A DNA stretch of 46,885 nt, from assembly GCA_017521825.1 (NCBI GenBank), contig JAFXBK010000005.1, positions 1 through 46,885 of the forward strand, written 5' to 3'. The translations under genes and the position numbers were made by a program. The notes below the pieces were generated by a model. It had not been told where the DNA came from and did no database searches. It saw nothing but the letters and a program-made list of their open reading frames with translations. This document shows, in pieces, positions 8,933-15,955 of the stretch (positions within the stretch are counted from its first letter, which is position 1; each line of letters begins with the position of its first letter). This DNA is from Oscillospiraceae bacterium. Its GTDB lineage: Bacteria; Bacillota; Clostridia; Oscillospirales; Ruminococcaceae.

Positions 8933-8967
8933 AAGGGCAGCAGCCAGTTTTTTTGACCGCTGCCCTT
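8933..8967 (-). terminator. Terminator between the CocE hydrolase and acpS
   Basis: Stem AAGGGCAGC (8959-8967 pairing with 8933-8941, read on minus) followed on minus by a T-run. It should separate ACP-hydrolase transcripts from acpS-pta-buk. Confidence 0.75.
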
Positions 8968-8993
8968 CTCGTTGGGGATTATTATGTTTTGTC

Positions 8994-9025
8994 TGAGCAC
9001 CGCACAGCGGTCCGCGCCGTGCTCA
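8994..9025. repeat. GTGCTCA inverted pair with inner CCGC hairpin
   Basis: TGAGCAC (8994-9000) and GTGCTCA (9019-9025) flank a small CCGC/GCGG hairpin, just after the CocE-hydrolase stop. It may help termination; it belongs to the same word family as the 4044 hairpin. Confidence 0.6.
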
Positions 9026-9046
9026 AACCGTTTTTATGCTGATTTA

Positions 9047-10819
9047 TCAGTCGAATCTGCCGTATTCGATATCGCCGTCAACATATTTGGGCGGAACAAC
9101 GGGGATCTGGAGATAAGAATCGTATTTGCCGCCGGTATAAATGGAGGTATCGCCGTGGTTGTCAGTATCCCAGAAGAGAGGTTCGAACCAGCCTTCGCGG
9201 ATATAATGACCTGCAATCTGGATACGGAGGGACTGGCCTTTGTGCCAGAAACGGCTGGAAGGAACGATTTCTACATCGACCGGAACAACTTCACCGGGCT
9301 GAATCTTTTCTTCTTTAAGATGGCTCTGGATGGGCTGGAAATCGGTGGATTTATCCGGGTCAAGAGCGCGGTGGGAAATTCTCATTTTGCCCCAGGTACC
9401 CGGATGAGGTTCACCGAGAACGTCGGTAGGAAGCCATTCGCCTTTGGTATCGAGTTTCTGGATGTTGATGAACATATCGGCATCGTTATATTCCTCTGCG
9501 GTTACCCACATATGGAGTTTCATATAGCCGGTGATTTCAACGTCTTCGGTGAATTTGATATCGAAGTTGGTTACGCCGGTGTTGCCGTCATAGCTGACTT
9601 TGCTTTCGGCTTCAACAGGGTTCCAGGAAAGAGCGCCGTTTGCGGCATTGAGATAAAGTTTTTTATACTGGGTGCGTTTGAGCGGGAAGGTCTGTTCAGG
9701 ACGGTCTTTTGCATAAAGGAATTCGTGTGCGTCCTGAACTTCAAGACGTACTCTCGGGGTGGATTCCCAGCAGTTGTGGATATCTTTGAGGTAACGTTCG
9801 AAGAAGAGTTCAAGCTCTGCAAGATGCTCTTTGTTGTAACCGTCCGGCCACTCGAATTCGCGGTGTGCTCTCATCCATTTTTTCTTGGATTTGATTTTTC
9901 TGAAGCCCTGGAAAGCTCCGCGAAGATGGAAATGGTTCCAGCATGCGGTGCAATATACCGGGATTTTGATTTTTTCAAACTGAGGAATTTTGTCTTCCCA
10001 ATATGCGTTCATAAGGGGAGATCTTTCTGCCATGGCGACCATGTCATCAACTTTGTTTTCGCTGGTGATGGAGCTTACGATGAATTCGTTGAATGCGATT
10101 GCGGGAACGCCGCCTTCAAACATGGATTCACGGTAAATGTCGGAAGTTCCTTCCCAAGGCGCGATACATGCAAGGTGCGGCGGCTGCTGTGCTGCAATTC
10201 TCCACTGGCTCATTGCAACTGCGGAGTTACCGCCCATACCGATTTTGCCGTTGCACCAGGGCTGCTGTGCAAGCCATTCGATCACGTCATAACCGTCACG
10301 GGCTTCCTGAGTTCCGAAGCAGCAAACGTCGCCTTCGGAATGGCCGACTCCGCGGGGGTCGATGTTGATGATTGCGTAATCTTTATAGCACCAATAGAGA
10401 GGGTCGGTGGATTCGAATTTGGTGAGTTTGGAAACAGTTCCGGGTGCAACACCCATGATCTGCCATTCGCTCATTCCTTCGCCGGGGCGTTTTCCATAGA
10501 AGCTCCAGGAAAGGATTGCAGGAATACCGACTTTGTCTTTCGGACGGAAAATATCGATATAGATGTTAACGCCGTCGCGAAGCGGAACTTTAACGTCCTG
10601 TTCGCAGATGATTCCGGGTGCGCATTCATAAGTTCTGGGGTTGAGGTCGGGGCAAACGCCCATTCCCATGGAGTTCATTCCGGGGCCGCCTGCATCGCGG
10701 TTTTCGGATTTGGGATCAACAGGGGTTTTACCCTGGCGGTAAACGGTTTCCATTTCAACGCCGTTGAAAGTTTCGATTTTGGTGGATCTGATAGGTTCGG
10801 GCATTCCGGGCATAGGCAT
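9047..10819 (-). CDS. CocE/NonD family (X-Pro dipeptidyl-peptidase-like) hydrolase
   Basis: 590 aa, full length. Serine hydrolase of the S15/CocE group: N-terminal segment (about 1-70) rich in Met/Pro/Gly, an alpha/beta-hydrolase core with VPLRDGVNIYIDIFRP, DPRGVGHSEG and nucleophile Ser199 in GGNSA, a helical cap with a CWNHFHLRGAFQGF segment, and a C-terminal jelly-roll (about 370-590). The cap motif resembles the subfamily with ASW-D-LH-RGT. No signal peptide, so it is likely cytosolic. Family members cleave esters or amides; the substrate is unknown. The preceding gene, 52 bp away, is an acyl carrier protein, so an ACP-bound thioester is a possible substrate (inference). Confidence 0.87.
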   Translation of the reverse strand: MPMPGMPEPIRSTKIETFNGVEMETVYRQGKTPVDPKSENRDAGGPGMNSMGMGVCPDLNPRTYECAPGIICEQDVKVPLRDGVNIYIDIFRPKDKVGIPAILSWSFYGKRPGEGMSEWQIMGVAPGTVSKLTKFESTDPLYWCYKDYAIINIDPRGVGHSEGDVCCFGTQEARDGYDVIEWLAQQPWCNGKIGMGGNSAVAMSQWRIAAQQPPHLACIAPWEGTSDIYRESMFEGGVPAIAFNEFIVSSITSENKVDDMVAMAERSPLMNAYWEDKIPQFEKIKIPVYCTACWNHFHLRGAFQGFRKIKSKKKWMRAHREFEWPDGYNKEHLAELELFFERYLKDIHNCWESTPRVRLEVQDAHEFLYAKDRPEQTFPLKRTQYKKLYLNAANGALSWNPVEAESKVSYDGNTGVTNFDIKFTEDVEITGYMKLHMWVTAEEYNDADMFINIQKLDTKGEWLPTDVLGEPHPGTWGKMRISHRALDPDKSTDFQPIQSHLKEEKIQPGEVVPVDVEIVPSSRFWHKGQSLRIQIAGHYIREGWFEPLFWDTDNHGDTSIYTGGKYDSYLQIPVVPPKYVDGDIEYGRFD

Positions 10820-10871
10820 GGTTAAATCCTCCTTTTAATATTAAAGAAATGAATAAATATACTTTTATATG

Positions 10872-11120
10872 TTATTCTTCACAAAGTTCTTCGATGTAAT
10901 CTGCTGCAAGACCGATGGTGGGGCAGCGGCGGAAGCGCATGAAGGAAATTTCTACGTCAAACTCATCTTCAAGGAAGTTGGTCATCTGGGAAACGTTTCC
11001 GGATCTTGCTCCAAGGTCTTCTATAAATCTGGTGTCTTCGTTGATTTCTTCGGGTTTTTTGCCGAAAAGAACGCAGCATCTTTCGATGATTTTCTCAACG
11101 GCCTGTTCACGTACAGTCAT
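10872..11120 (-). CDS. Divergent acyl carrier protein (DSL motif altered to RSG)
   Basis: 82 aa, four-helix ACP-like, acidic. The region around residues 30-55 aligns with the ACP consensus LGADSL...LEEEF, here LGARSG...LEDEF. Ser40 is kept as the likely phosphopantetheine site, but the Asp before it is Arg39 and the Leu after it is Gly41. Those positions normally help AcpS recognition. Helix 3 also carries basic and Cys residues (FMRFRRC), unlike fatty-acid ACPs. It is the first gene of the operon with the CocE-type hydrolase and is divergent from the PucR regulator. A specialised carrier for one acyl group is more likely than general fatty-acid synthesis. Confidence 0.8.
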   Translation of the reverse strand: MTVREQAVEKIIERCCVLFGKKPEEINEDTRFIEDLGARSGNVSQMTNFLEDEFDVEISFMRFRRCPTIGLAADYIEELCEE

Positions 11121-11175
11121 TTTTCATTACTCCTCTGCAATATTTTTTCAGGTATCCCTTGATACCGACAATAAT

Positions 11176-11204
11176 ATTGTATATAATATTTTTGACCGAA
11201 ACAA
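11176..11204 (-). promoter_or_regulatory. Promoter for the ACP/CocE-hydrolase operon
   Basis: On minus: TTGTTT (11204-11199), 17 bp, TACAAT (11181-11176), about 55 bp before the ACP start. Confidence 0.5.
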
Positions 11205-11245
11205 TGTAGCCAAAAACAAAGTTTGAAGGTAAAATTGCATTTCAA

Positions 11246-11263
11246 TTTGTGAGCGCTCACAAA
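11246..11263. promoter_or_regulatory. Perfect 18 bp palindrome, LacI/CcpA-like operator
   Basis: A perfect palindrome with core TTGTGAGCGCTCACAA, the same 16 bases as the core of the idealised symmetric lac operator. It differs from the CcpA cre consensus at one position per half. It lies just before the ribosome binding site of the PucR-type gene. The cognate LacI/GalR-family protein is not in this window. Confidence 0.75.
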
Positions 11264-11278
11264 ACGGAGGTGTTCTTT

Positions 11279-12829
11279 TTGGAAATACATAAGATACTCG
11301 AAAAACTAAGCTCCTTTTCACCGAAAGCGGTTGCGGAAGTCAAGGAACCGACGTATATCCAGACCCATAAGATGATAAAACCCGGCCAGCCGAGTTTTTT
11401 CCCCGCATGTCTTTATGTGGGATATGTTTCCGAACTTCCTCCGGTTCTTGAAGATAAGGGAAAGGCAAACCTTATCTGCATTGACGATGCACCAATTCCT
11501 TCCGGTTTTACCGCAAGCGGAGATATAAACCTTTATCTTATTCCTAAAGACACGAACCAGTTCGACGTTCTGAATAAAATTGCGGATATCATGATCGATG
11601 AGGCGACCCTTACCTCTGCAATGCGCCGAATTCTTGATACGCTCTATGCCGGAAGCGGTCTTCAGGCGCTTGTTGATGTTGCCTCGGAAGTTTTCGAAAA
11701 CCCGATCTTCATAAACGACAGCGCATATAAAATCATCGCTATGTCCCATAAAACACAGTTCAAGAACGAAACCCTTGAAGAAGAAAAAAGCCTTGGCTAC
11801 GTTCATGTTTCCAATATTGAAGGAATGAAGCGTGACGGACTTTTAAGCAAATTCCTTGGCAAAAGCGACAAAATCATGACAAGTAAGCGCAGGGACAAAA
11901 ACGAAACCTGGCTTTTCAAAAACGTTCTTCTTCATGGGATTTTTATTGCCGCTATTGCTATTGTTGATAACAACCGCCCCTTCCGGGAGCTGGATTACGA
12001 ACTTCTGGAACGCTTTTCAAAAATTGTAGCGGTTGAAATGGAAAAGAACGATTTTTATAAGGATAACCGGGGAGTTATGTACAACTATTTCCTCAGCGAC
12101 CTTATAAGCGGAAAAATACAGAACCAGAAAAGCATAACCCAGCGCGCCAATATCCTCAACTGGAAAATGTACGAATGGTTCAAGATAATCGTGATTGTTG
12201 ACGGAAAGAAGGAGTTTTCCGAAAGCAGAATGCAGTCCATTGCGGATAATATCCGCAGAGCGATTCCGGATTGCCGCTGGACCATTTATCAGAAAAACCT
12301 TATCGTTTTTATAAGCAGGCCGAAAAAGGATATTGCTTCCGAAAGCGAAATAGAAACCTTTAAAATATTCCTTAAAAACAACGATATTTACGCCGGGGTA
12401 AGCTCCGCTTTCAATAACCTTATGGAAGCTTCCCGATATTACAAACAGGCGGTGAAAGCGGTTGACGTAGGCGTTTTTTCCAATAAAAGCGAAAATCTTT
12501 TCTTCTATCCGGATGTTTCGCCCTATTACGCAGCATCGCTTATCCTGAAGCGTTCCGAACCGAGGGATTTCTGCCCGGACGAGATAGAAATTGTCCAGCG
12601 TTACGACGCCGAAAACAATTCGGAACTTCTTCTCACCCTTGAAAAATATCTCTATTATGTTGATGATCCGGTTTCCGCCGCAAAAAGCCTTAATATTCAC
12701 AGGAACACACTTTTATACAGGATAAACAAAATAAAAGAGCTGACCGGGCTTGATCTTTCAAACGGTGACGAAAGGTTCAAGGTCCAGCTTTATATTAAAC
12801 TTGCGCAGTATCATAAAAATACAAATTAA
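11279..12829 (+). CDS. PucR/CdaR-type transcriptional regulator
   Basis: 516 aa from TTG 11279, chosen because CGGAGG (11265-11270) is 8 bases upstream; the GTG at 11249 lies inside the palindrome. Domain order: an unrecognised N-terminal sensory region (about 1-170, GAF-like segment to 270), a CdaR GGDEF-like domain (about 280-400), and a C-terminal PucR helix-turn-helix with AKSLNIHRNTLLYRINKI. PucR/CdaR proteins usually activate nearby catabolic genes when a substrate is present. It is divergent from the ACP/CocE operon and so the likely regulator of that block. It ends at a terminator shared with the convergent hip operon. Confidence 0.88.
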   Translation: MEIHKILEKLSSFSPKAVAEVKEPTYIQTHKMIKPGQPSFFPACLYVGYVSELPPVLEDKGKANLICIDDAPIPSGFTASGDINLYLIPKDTNQFDVLNKIADIMIDEATLTSAMRRILDTLYAGSGLQALVDVASEVFENPIFINDSAYKIIAMSHKTQFKNETLEEEKSLGYVHVSNIEGMKRDGLLSKFLGKSDKIMTSKRRDKNETWLFKNVLLHGIFIAAIAIVDNNRPFRELDYELLERFSKIVAVEMEKNDFYKDNRGVMYNYFLSDLISGKIQNQKSITQRANILNWKMYEWFKIIVIVDGKKEFSESRMQSIADNIRRAIPDCRWTIYQKNLIVFISRPKKDIASESEIETFKIFLKNNDIYAGVSSAFNNLMEASRYYKQAVKAVDVGVFSNKSENLFFYPDVSPYYAASLILKRSEPRDFCPDEIEIVQRYDAENNSELLLTLEKYLYYVDDPVSAAKSLNIHRNTLLYRINKIKELTGLDLSNGDERFKVQLYIKLAQYHKNTN

Positions 12830-12838
12830 ATACAACAA

Positions 12839-12878
12839 AAAGAGGTCACACCTATAAATTCGGGTGTGACCTCTTTCT
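12839..12878. terminator. Bidirectional terminator between the PucR gene and hipT
   Basis: A 14 bp stem (12839-12852 with 12863-12876) with A- and T-rich flanks between convergent genes. Confidence 0.9.
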
Positions 12879-12910
12879 CTTCTGTGCTTATTTGAACGCG
12901 GGTTTACTTT

Positions 12911-13855
12911 CTATCTTTCAAGTATCGCCATTCTCTCTTCAATAAGCTTTTCCAAAGTCTCTTTTTTATCGTCCGGAAGATAAGATTCCTTACACATGGC
13001 TATATATTTATCTTTGAGTTTTACTATTTTTTCAATCATTTTTTCCGCGGCTTTTTTCGGAACGCCGATGGTTTCCGCAAAAACAATAAAATCCTTTCTG
13101 CGGATATTCTGCTTTTTACCGTTTATGGTCAAAGCCATCTGTTCATTGTCCTCCGGAATCACAACATTTGTTGAAAGCATATCGTAAGCGGCGGAAAGAA
13201 CGTATTCGCTTTTTCCTTCTTCGGTTTCAATAAGAGAAAAGTTTTTGAGATGCATATCTGAATTGCCGACAGCGAAAGAAAAAACAATTCTGTAAAAAAG
13301 CTGAGAAAGATCAAGGCCGCTATTTACGGAATATTTTGCAACGATTTTTCCGCAGCGTTCATAAGAACCGCGATATTTATCGTCCGTAAGCCTTCCGTCA
13401 AGCTGGCAGAAATCCTCCATGGCAAGTACCTGACCGTCCTTACGGTCAATGCGCTTTGTGATATATGCAAAGTTGCCTTGCAAAGGCAGGCGAAGCAGAG
13501 CGTAGGGAACAGTTTTTATTCCGCTTGCTTCCGCCATCTGCATAACAAGATATTCCATTTCCGGAAGAGCTGGATATTCTTCCGTCTGGGGTTTTAGAAT
13601 ATATCCGGTGGGGTAGTTTACAAGAGTTAAACGAGGGGTATCATCCTTTGAAAGATGAAGAGAAAGTTTTTTCTGAACACCCGGAACTGTGAATCCTTTG
13701 GTCGTGTTATCAACGGCAATTTGATTCAGAACGTCTTCCGAAACGTCAATATCCGGGAATTCAGCCGTACCGAAAAACGATTTTACGCATGATTTATGCC
13801 AGCCGTGTTCGGTTTCGGTCTTAAGCGGTTTTCCGCAGCAAAGGCAGTTGCTCAT
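12911..13855 (-). CDS. hipT: HipT serine/threonine kinase toxin of a HipBST system
   Basis: 314 aa, the short HipA-like kinase that lacks the N-subdomain 1 of HipA; that domain is supplied in trans by hipS. A CxxC...HxxH..C cluster (Cys4, Cys7, His17/His20, Cys23) opens the protein. Gly-rich loop FTVPGVQKKLSL (about 55-66) has T-V-P (56-58) where E. coli HipT has the autophosphorylated S-I-S. Lys88 in YILKP, catalytic Asp200 in GNSDMHLKNF and the metal Asp225 in AAYDMLST are all intact, so the kinase should be active. Characterised HipT phosphorylates tryptophanyl-tRNA synthetase; the target here is inferred. The start overlaps the hipS stop by 4 bp (ATGA), implying translational coupling. 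Confidence 0.92.
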   Translation of the reverse strand: MSNCLCCGKPLKTETEHGWHKSCVKSFFGTAEFPDIDVSEDVLNQIAVDNTTKGFTVPGVQKKLSLHLSKDDTPRLTLVNYPTGYILKPQTEEYPALPEMEYLVMQMAEASGIKTVPYALLRLPLQGNFAYITKRIDRKDGQVLAMEDFCQLDGRLTDDKYRGSYERCGKIVAKYSVNSGLDLSQLFYRIVFSFAVGNSDMHLKNFSLIETEEGKSEYVLSAAYDMLSTNVVIPEDNEQMALTINGKKQNIRRKDFIVFAETIGVPKKAAEKMIEKIVKLKDKYIAMCKESYLPDDKKETLEKLIEERMAILER

Positions 13856-14181
13856 TCTTTATCACCCCTTATCCGAACGTTGCCAATCGGGTCCTTGCAG
13901 GCAACGAGGAGCAAACCAAAACGGTCTTTCCGGTCTATTTTCCAGTTATGGCTTACTATATTTAGAAGCCAGCCTTCCGGAATAAGTCCGTCAAAGAAAG
14001 AAAAAAGTGTTTTTGAGGTATATTCTTCTTCCTGAAGCGGCAGAGTAAGACTTACAGCCGTTGGATTTGCACTTTTGAGATAGTCGTCATCATAAACAAA
14101 CGAATATCCGTAATCCGTTTCTTTCAGGATTCCCGCAAAGATTTCCCGCACATATACATACGCTGTTCTGTATGCTTCCAT
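13852..14181 (-). CDS. hipS: HipS antitoxin (HipA N-subdomain 1 homologue)
   Basis: 109 aa, matching the N-terminal domain of HipA as a separate protein: VYVREIFAGIL, an SLTLPLQEEEYTS segment, and FFDGLIPEGWLL. In the known HipBST system HipS binds and neutralises HipT. The start overlaps the hipB stop by one base (TGATG) with AAGGA upstream, and the stop overlaps hipT by 4 bp. The order hipB-hipS-hipT is the characteristic one. Confidence 0.9.
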   Translation of the reverse strand: MEAYRTAYVYVREIFAGILKETDYGYSFVYDDDYLKSANPTAVSLTLPLQEEEYTSKTLFSFFDGLIPEGWLLNIVSHNWKIDRKDRFGLLLVACKDPIGNVRIRGDKE

Positions 14182-14384
14182 CAGTTTTCATCCTTTCTTC
14201 CGGGAACGGCTTTCATGCCGAACATTGCAAGAGCCTGATTGACTTTATCCATTCTTACGGTTTCTTTGCCCTGTTCAAGTTCACGAACAAAGCGAAGACC
14301 AAGGCCGGAATGGAGGGCGAATTCCTCCTGAGTGAGTCCGGCTTCTTTTCTTTTTTGTTTGATAAATTCAGCAATAGTATTCAT
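14181..14384 (-). CDS. hipB: HipB DNA-binding component of HipBST
   Basis: 67 aa from ATG 14384. XRE-type helix-turn-helix (AEFIKQKRKEAGLTQEEFALHSGLG) with the HipB-like GLRFVRELEQGKETVRMDKV continuation. It should repress the operon through the three CCCGA-AGGG operators upstream and, in complex with HipS/HipT, tune repression. No Shine-Dalgarno site is seen: the -10 box ends 7 bases before the A of ATG, so the mRNA is predicted to begin at the start codon. An in-frame start 15 bases further upstream would fall inside the promoter and is rejected. Confidence 0.9.
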   Translation of the reverse strand: MNTIAEFIKQKRKEAGLTQEEFALHSGLGLRFVRELEQGKETVRMDKVNQALAMFGMKAVPGRKDEN

Positions 14385-14390
14385 AATCAG

Positions 14391-14419
14391 ATTATACACC
14401 CGAAAGGGTATAATGTCAA
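14391..14419 (-). promoter_or_regulatory. Consensus promoter of hipBST (leaderless)
   Basis: On minus: TTGACA (14419-14414), exactly 17 bp, TATAAT (14396-14391), then CTGATT and ATG. The predicted start of transcription coincides with the start codon. Operator 1 fills the spacer and the -10 region. Confidence 0.85.
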
Positions 14420-14493
14420 CAAATTATATGAATAATATACCCGATAGGGATTAAAATATATGTAAAGGCATAAGATACACCCGATAGGGTATA
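14393..14493. repeat. Three HipB-type operators
   Basis: Three palindromes of form TATACCCGA(A/T)AGGGTATA, at 14393-14412, 14436-14453 and 14475-14493. Centres are about 41 and 40 bp apart, close to four helical turns, so bound dimers would face the same side. Site 1 overlaps the promoter; sites 2 and 3 lie upstream. Confidence 0.85.
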
Positions 14494-14523
14494 AAATGGC
14501 TATTGCGTTTTACTGCAAGGCCC

Positions 14524-14540
14524 GTGCTCATTTTGAGCAC
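14524..14540. repeat. GTGCTCA/TGAGCAC hairpin
   Basis: GTGCTCA TTT TGAGCAC, followed on plus by a T-rich run. There is no plus-strand gene upstream, so this may be a terminator left from a lost gene. Confidence 0.6.
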
Positions 14541-14623
14541 AGGCTTTCTTTTTCGGTGCTCAAACTTCGACACCCTTCCCGAATATTCACGGTAAAAGCA
14601 CCGTTTTTCGTCAATATGTACAG

Positions 14624-14797
14624 TCAGATGCCGCTGCGGCTGGCAAAATCCAACATGGAAAAACAGTATTTTTGCCAGTTTTTCAATGTTGTCTGTGAAG
14701 GGTCGCCTTCCCGAATCCTCATTGTTCTTCGGATTTCTTTCGGGATTACAACTCTTCCGAGGTCGTCAATGCGCCGCACAATTCCCGTTGCTTTCAT
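14624..14797 (-). pseudogene. Truncated SpoVT/AbrB-family remnant
   Basis: 57 codons from ATG 14797 with a good AAGGAGAG upstream. Residues 1-35 match the swapped-hairpin DNA-binding domain of SpoVT/AbrB regulators (KATGIVRRIDDLGRVVIPKE, then IRRTMRIREGDP). After EGDP homology stops abruptly and about 22 unrelated residues lead to a stop at 14624. SpoVT is normally about 180 aa with a C-terminal GAF domain, so this is most likely a disrupted copy. A hairpin (14640-14648 with 14670-14678, CTGGCAAAA arms) sits in the foreign tail. A short functional AbrB-like protein cannot be excluded. Confidence 0.75.
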
Positions 14798-14884
14798 ATA
14801 TGAATCTCTCCTTGTTTTTAGAAATTATAATAGTAGTATCTGTAAAACGAGAAGGAATATACTTTTTTAAAATTAAAACAATTT

Positions 14885-14918
14885 AAAACAGCGGAGTGAA
14901 ATCACTCCGCTGTTTTTG
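14885..14918. terminator. Terminator after ferritin
   Basis: A 15 bp stem AAAACAGCGGAGTGA (14885-14899 with 14902-14916), T/A-rich on both sides. Confidence 0.88.
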
Positions 14919-14929
14919 TTTTGCCTATT

Positions 14930-15442
14930 TTAAAGAACCAAGGAAGGTGCCGAATAAACTCTTGCGGAAAGTTCTTTATCAAGAAGATAAAGGCTTCGCG
15001 GGTCGGAACCGAAAAGTTCCATTTTGGAAATAAGGCCGTTTGCGTTTGCTTCTTCCTCGCCCTGTTCTTTGATGAACCAATCGAGGAACTGCATTGTGCG
15101 GTAATCCTTTACTTCTTCCGCGGCGGAATAAATATCGTTTATAAGCGAGGTCACATATTCTTCGTGTTCAAGACCGGCTTTTAAAACGTCCATTCCGGTT
15201 TCAAAAACCTTATCCGGTTTTGCGATTTCCCCAAGGGTTATGGCTTTGCTTTCGTTCTGGAGATACTGATAAAACAGCATCGCGTGGTCACGTTCCTCCT
15301 GCGCCTGGATAAGATACCAGTTCGCGAAACCATCAAGACCTTTTGATTTGAACCAGTTGGAAAAATCAAGGTAAAGGTAAGCGGAATAAAATTCCTTGTT
15401 TATCTGTTGGTTAAGCAGTTCATGTACTTTGGCGTTCATCAT
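14930..15442 (-). CDS. ftnA: Ferritin (non-haem, FtnA type)
   Basis: 170 aa, normal ferritin length, four-helix bundle. Ferroxidase residues are visible: NKEFYSAYLYLD at the N-terminus, an EERDHAM motif near residue 50, then EHEEYVTSLIN and KEQGEEE. It assembles into a 24-mer cage that oxidises and stores iron in the cytosol. GGAGG lies 9 bases before the first of two Met codons. It is 33 bp after the desulfoferrodoxin gene, and the pairing fits peroxide/iron stress handling in an anaerobe. Confidence 0.93.
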   Translation of the reverse strand: MMNAKVHELLNQQINKEFYSAYLYLDFSNWFKSKGLDGFANWYLIQAQEERDHAMLFYQYLQNESKAITLGEIAKPDKVFETGMDVLKAGLEHEEYVTSLINDIYSAAEEVKDYRTMQFLDWFIKEQGEEEANANGLISKMELFGSDPRSLYLLDKELSARVYSAPSLVL

Positions 15443-15475
15443 TTTCGGTATCCTCCTTTTGCTTAAAACAGAAAA

Positions 15476-15856
15476 TCAAACTTCGGTTTTCCAAAGGCCG
15501 TGAAGGTTGCAGTAGGCGTAAACTTCAACAGGTTTTTCCTCATGGAGAGCAAAAACAGCTTTAGGTTCTTCGCCGGGAGCAAGGTTTTTTCTGTAACCGC
15601 CTTTATCGGTTTTAAGATAAATCCAAAGGATGCTGTGTTCTTCTCCCATGGGGTGTTCCACGGAACCGACAACAACTTTCACAAGGTTACCTTCGACCTC
15701 AACAACGGGGATATGTTTTTCGTGGCTTGCTTCAACAACACCCGGTTCAAGAGCCTTCATTTTCTGTCCGCAGCACATAACCGGGACGCCGGCATCGTTT
15801 ACCATTTCGATAAGGTTTCCACAATGTTCGCAAATATAAAATTTATTTTTATTCAT
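15476..15856 (-). CDS. dfx: Desulfoferrodoxin (2Fe superoxide reductase)
   Basis: 126 aa. The N-terminal desulforedoxin domain has CEHCGN (Cys9, Cys12) and CC at about 28-29 for the FeCys4 centre. The C-terminal neelaredoxin domain has the active iron ligands: the E-KHIP motif, HPMGEEHS and CNLHG near the C-terminus. It reduces superoxide to peroxide without making oxygen, as expected of a strict anaerobe. A GGAGG site precedes the ATG. Likely co-transcribed with ferritin. Confidence 0.95.
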   Translation of the reverse strand: MNKNKFYICEHCGNLIEMVNDAGVPVMCCGQKMKALEPGVVEASHEKHIPVVEVEGNLVKVVVGSVEHPMGEEHSILWIYLKTDKGGYRKNLAPGEEPKAVFALHEEKPVEVYAYCNLHGLWKTEV

Positions 15857-15955
15857 TATAATTTCCTCCAGATTTTATTTTATTTTGAAAAGTTGGGTAA
15901 TTTCTTTCTGTGATTCGTATTTTAGCAGATATTTTTTAATTTTTCTGTGATTTTG

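Noticed and set aside
8972-10825. 617-codon plus-strand frame opposite the CocE-type hydrolase
   Set aside because: Exact antisense shadow of a full-length conserved enzyme; no motifs.
14496-14886. Plus-strand frames of 124 and 66 codons near the SpoVT remnant
   Set aside because: Antisense to the AbrB-like fragment and start in an operator/hairpin region without a binding site.
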